A stretch of DNA of 64,000 bases, taken from NCBI GenBank assembly GCA_038363005.1, contig JBBQBI010000017.1, positions 1-64,000 on the forward strand, written 5' to 3'. Every line of letters starts with the position of its first letter. Within the stretch, counting starts at the first letter, position 1. Below the pieces are notes generated by a model. It did not search any database. It was not told the DNA's origin and saw only the letters and a program-made list of their open reading frames with translations. Shown piece by piece: positions 62,480 to 64,000 of the stretch. The position numbers were made by a program, and so were the translations under genes. This DNA comes from JAKOWB01 sp038363005. Its GTDB lineage: Bacteria > Pseudomonadota > Alphaproteobacteria > Kiloniellales > JACOMY01.

Positions 62480-63685
62480 ATGCTGGCCGGCAAGCGTATT
62501 CTCCTGGTGGTGACCGGCGGCATCGCGGCTTACAAGAGCCTGCTGCTGGTCCGCCTGCTGCGCGAACAGGGCGCCAGCGTGACCGCCGTGCTGACCCGCA
62601 GCGGCGCCGAATTCGTCACCCCGCTGTCACTCGCCTCGCTGACCGAGAGCAAGGTCTATCAGGAGCTCTTCTCGCTGACCGACGAGAGCGAGATGGGGCA
62701 TATCCAGCTGTCGCGCGCCGCCGACCTGGTGGTAGTGGCCCCGGCCACTGCCAACAGCCTGGCCAAGCTGGCTGGCGGACTGGCCGACGACCTGGCCTCG
62801 ACCCTGCTGCTGGCGACCGACAAGGACGTGCTGGTGGCGCCGGCGATGAACGTGCGCATGTGGGACCACCCGGCGACCCAGGCCAATATCAAGACGCTGC
62901 GCCAGCGCGGCGTGCTGGTGGTGGGCCCGGACGAGGGCCCCATGGCCTGCGGCGAGTTTGGCTTCGGCCGCCTGGCCGAGCCGCCGGTGATCCTGGCCGC
63001 CATCGACGCCTACTTCGCCGCCGCCACTCCGCTGGCCGGACAGCGCGCCCTGGTCACCAGCGGGCCGACGCACGAGCCGATCGACCCGGTGCGTTTCATC
63101 GCCAACCGCTCCTCGGGCAAGCAGGGCCACGCCATCGCCGCGGCGCTGGCGCGGCTGGGTGCGCGCGTCACCCTGGTGACCGGGCCGGTAAACTTGGCCG
63201 ATCCGCCGGGGGTGGAGACGGTGCATATCGAAACGGCGGCCGAGATGCTGGCGGCCTGCCTGGCGACGCTGCCGGTGGAGATCGCGGTCTGCGCCGCCGC
63301 CGTGGCCGATTGGCGGGTCGCCCAAGCCGCCGGGCAGAAGCTGAAGAAGCAGGGCAAGGGCGCGCCGACCCTGGCGATGACCGAGAACCCCGACATCCTG
63401 CGCACGCTGTCGCAGCGCAAGGCCGACCGCCCGGCGCTGGTGGTGGGCTTCGCCGCCGAAACCGAGAAGGTGGTGGAGTACGCCACAGTGAAGTGCCAGA
63501 AGAAGGGCTGCGACTGGATCCTGGCCAACGACGTTTCCAGTGGCGGCGTCTTCGGCCAGGACGACAACCAGATCACCCTGGTCGACGCCGAGGGCGCCGA
63601 ACCCTGGCCGGTCCTGGACAAGCAGTCCGTGGCCGAGCGCTTGGCCCAGCGCATCGCCGGGCACCTCGCCGCGGGGCAGGCGTGA
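62480..63685 (+). CDS. coaBC: bifunctional phosphopantothenoylcysteine decarboxylase / phosphopantothenate-cysteine ligase
   Basis: The 401-residue enzyme performs two steps of coenzyme A synthesis. The CoaC half (about 1-190) starts KRILLVVTGGIAAYKSLLLV with the FMN-binding loops and PAMNVRMW and GEFGFGRLAEP. The CoaB half (about 195-400) shows VTSGPTHEPIDPVRFIANRSSGKQG (region) and LANDVS. The stop shares a base with the dut start, so the genes are coupled. Confidence 0.96.
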   Translation: MLAGKRILLVVTGGIAAYKSLLLVRLLREQGASVTAVLTRSGAEFVTPLSLASLTESKVYQELFSLTDESEMGHIQLSRAADLVVVAPATANSLAKLAGGLADDLASTLLLATDKDVLVAPAMNVRMWDHPATQANIKTLRQRGVLVVGPDEGPMACGEFGFGRLAEPPVILAAIDAYFAAATPLAGQRALVTSGPTHEPIDPVRFIANRSSGKQGHAIAAALARLGARVTLVTGPVNLADPPGVETVHIETAAEMLAACLATLPVEIAVCAAAVADWRVAQAAGQKLKKQGKGAPTLAMTENPDILRTLSQRKADRPALVVGFAAETEKVVEYATVKCQKKGCDWILANDVSSGGVFGQDDNQITLVDAEGAEPWPVLDKQSVAERLAQRIAGHLAAGQA

Positions 63686-64000
63686 TGCCGGCACTCACCG
63701 TCACCGTCCGCCGCCTGCCGCATGGCGAGGGCCTGCCGCTGCCAGCCTATGCCACCCCGGACAGCGCCGGCATGGACCTGCTGGCGGCGGTGGGTGAGCC
63801 GATCACCCTGGCACCCGGCGAGCGGCGACTGGTGCCGACCGGCTTGGCCATCGCGCTGCCGACGGGTTTCGAGGCCCAGGTGCGCCCGCGCTCCGGCCTG
63901 GCCCTGAAACAGGGCGTGACGGTGCTGAACGCGCCGGGCACCGTGGATGCCGACTATCGCGGCGAAGTGGGCGTAATCCTGATCAACCACGGCCAGGCAG
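63685..64000 (+). CDS. dut: deoxyuridine 5'-triphosphate nucleotidohydrolase (partial, 3' end outside the window)
   Basis: The first 105 residues of dUTPase are present. Motif 1 is SAGMDLLAA, motif 2 is RPRSGLALKQGV, and motif 3 includes GTVDADYRGEVGVILIN. The enzyme splits dUTP to dUMP and pyrophosphate and keeps uracil out of DNA. The window ends before motifs 4 and 5, so the gene is cut by the window edge, not broken. Confidence 0.95.
   Translation, partial: MPALTVTVRRLPHGEGLPLPAYATPDSAGMDLLAAVGEPITLAPGERRLVPTGLAIALPTGFEAQVRPRSGLALKQGVTVLNAPGTVDADYRGEVGVILINHGQA

Overview
The window is a G+C-rich (about two thirds by eye), densely packed chromosomal segment from an alphaproteobacterium, most likely Rhodospirillales or a close relative. 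The grounds are the linked set dnaA, dnaN, recF, gyrB, rpsT, an enoyl-CoA hydratase, mutM, ubiE, ubiB, coaBC and dut; a ChvI regulator next to pckA; metX-metW beside a tyrosine operon; and a compact lipid A cluster. No tRNA, rRNA, CRISPR array, insertion sequence or phage gene was seen.

Layout. 0.1-9.2 kb: the glycerol-3-phosphate binding protein UgpB, a short Ada-like repair regulator, small stress and enzyme genes (cupin, MAPEG, OsmC), a TRAP transporter (DctQ-DctM-DctP), PmbA and a small secreted protein. 9.2-16.8 kb: envelope lipids, with a DAG-kinase-like lipid kinase, an LpxH-like phosphoesterase overlapping a GT4 glycosyltransferase, then MsbA, a DUF374 acyltransferase, LpxK and an LpxL-like acyltransferase. 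16.8-19.5 kb: two tandem lipoproteins with a ClpP/crotonase-like serine protease fold. 19.5-22.7 kb: ChvI, a HugZ-like protein and PckA. 22.7-28.1 kb: a decayed MBOAT fragment, an intact MBOAT O-acyltransferase with its SGNH partner, a GT83-type glycosyltransferase and a methyltransferase. 28.1-33.0 kb: MetX-MetW, and divergently a translationally coupled chorismate mutase-HisC-TyrA operon.

33.0-40.1 kb: DUF2125 protein, YgjP/SprT-like hydrolase, GNAT, PBP1A and an MFS exporter. Between the last two lies a 1.26-kb insert. It holds an AT-rich gene of unknown function and a frameshifted second copy of the PBP1A 3' end, and is bracketed by a 53-bp direct repeat. 40.1-49.4 kb: metabolic and accessory genes (VOC protein, MoeB-like, GNAT, cupin, 2-hydroxyacid dehydrogenase, SH3 protein, SDR, alpha/beta hydrolase, MscS channel, methyltransferase) and one REP-like palindromic element. 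49.5-64.0 kb: the replication block, read leftward as dnaA, a GT8-like gene, dnaN, recF, gyrB, with a 571-bp AT-enriched candidate origin between dnaA and rpsT. Then enoyl-CoA hydratase, a small secreted protein and mutM leftward, and ubiE-ubiB-coaBC-dut rightward; dut runs off the window.

The least explained parts are the insert at PBP1A, the paired ClpP-like lipoproteins with a shared C-terminal domain, the MBOAT remnant, and the GT8-like gene between dnaA and dnaN. No complete new defence or mobile system could be demonstrated; the AT-rich gene at 37.7-38.3 kb is the best candidate for acquired cargo.
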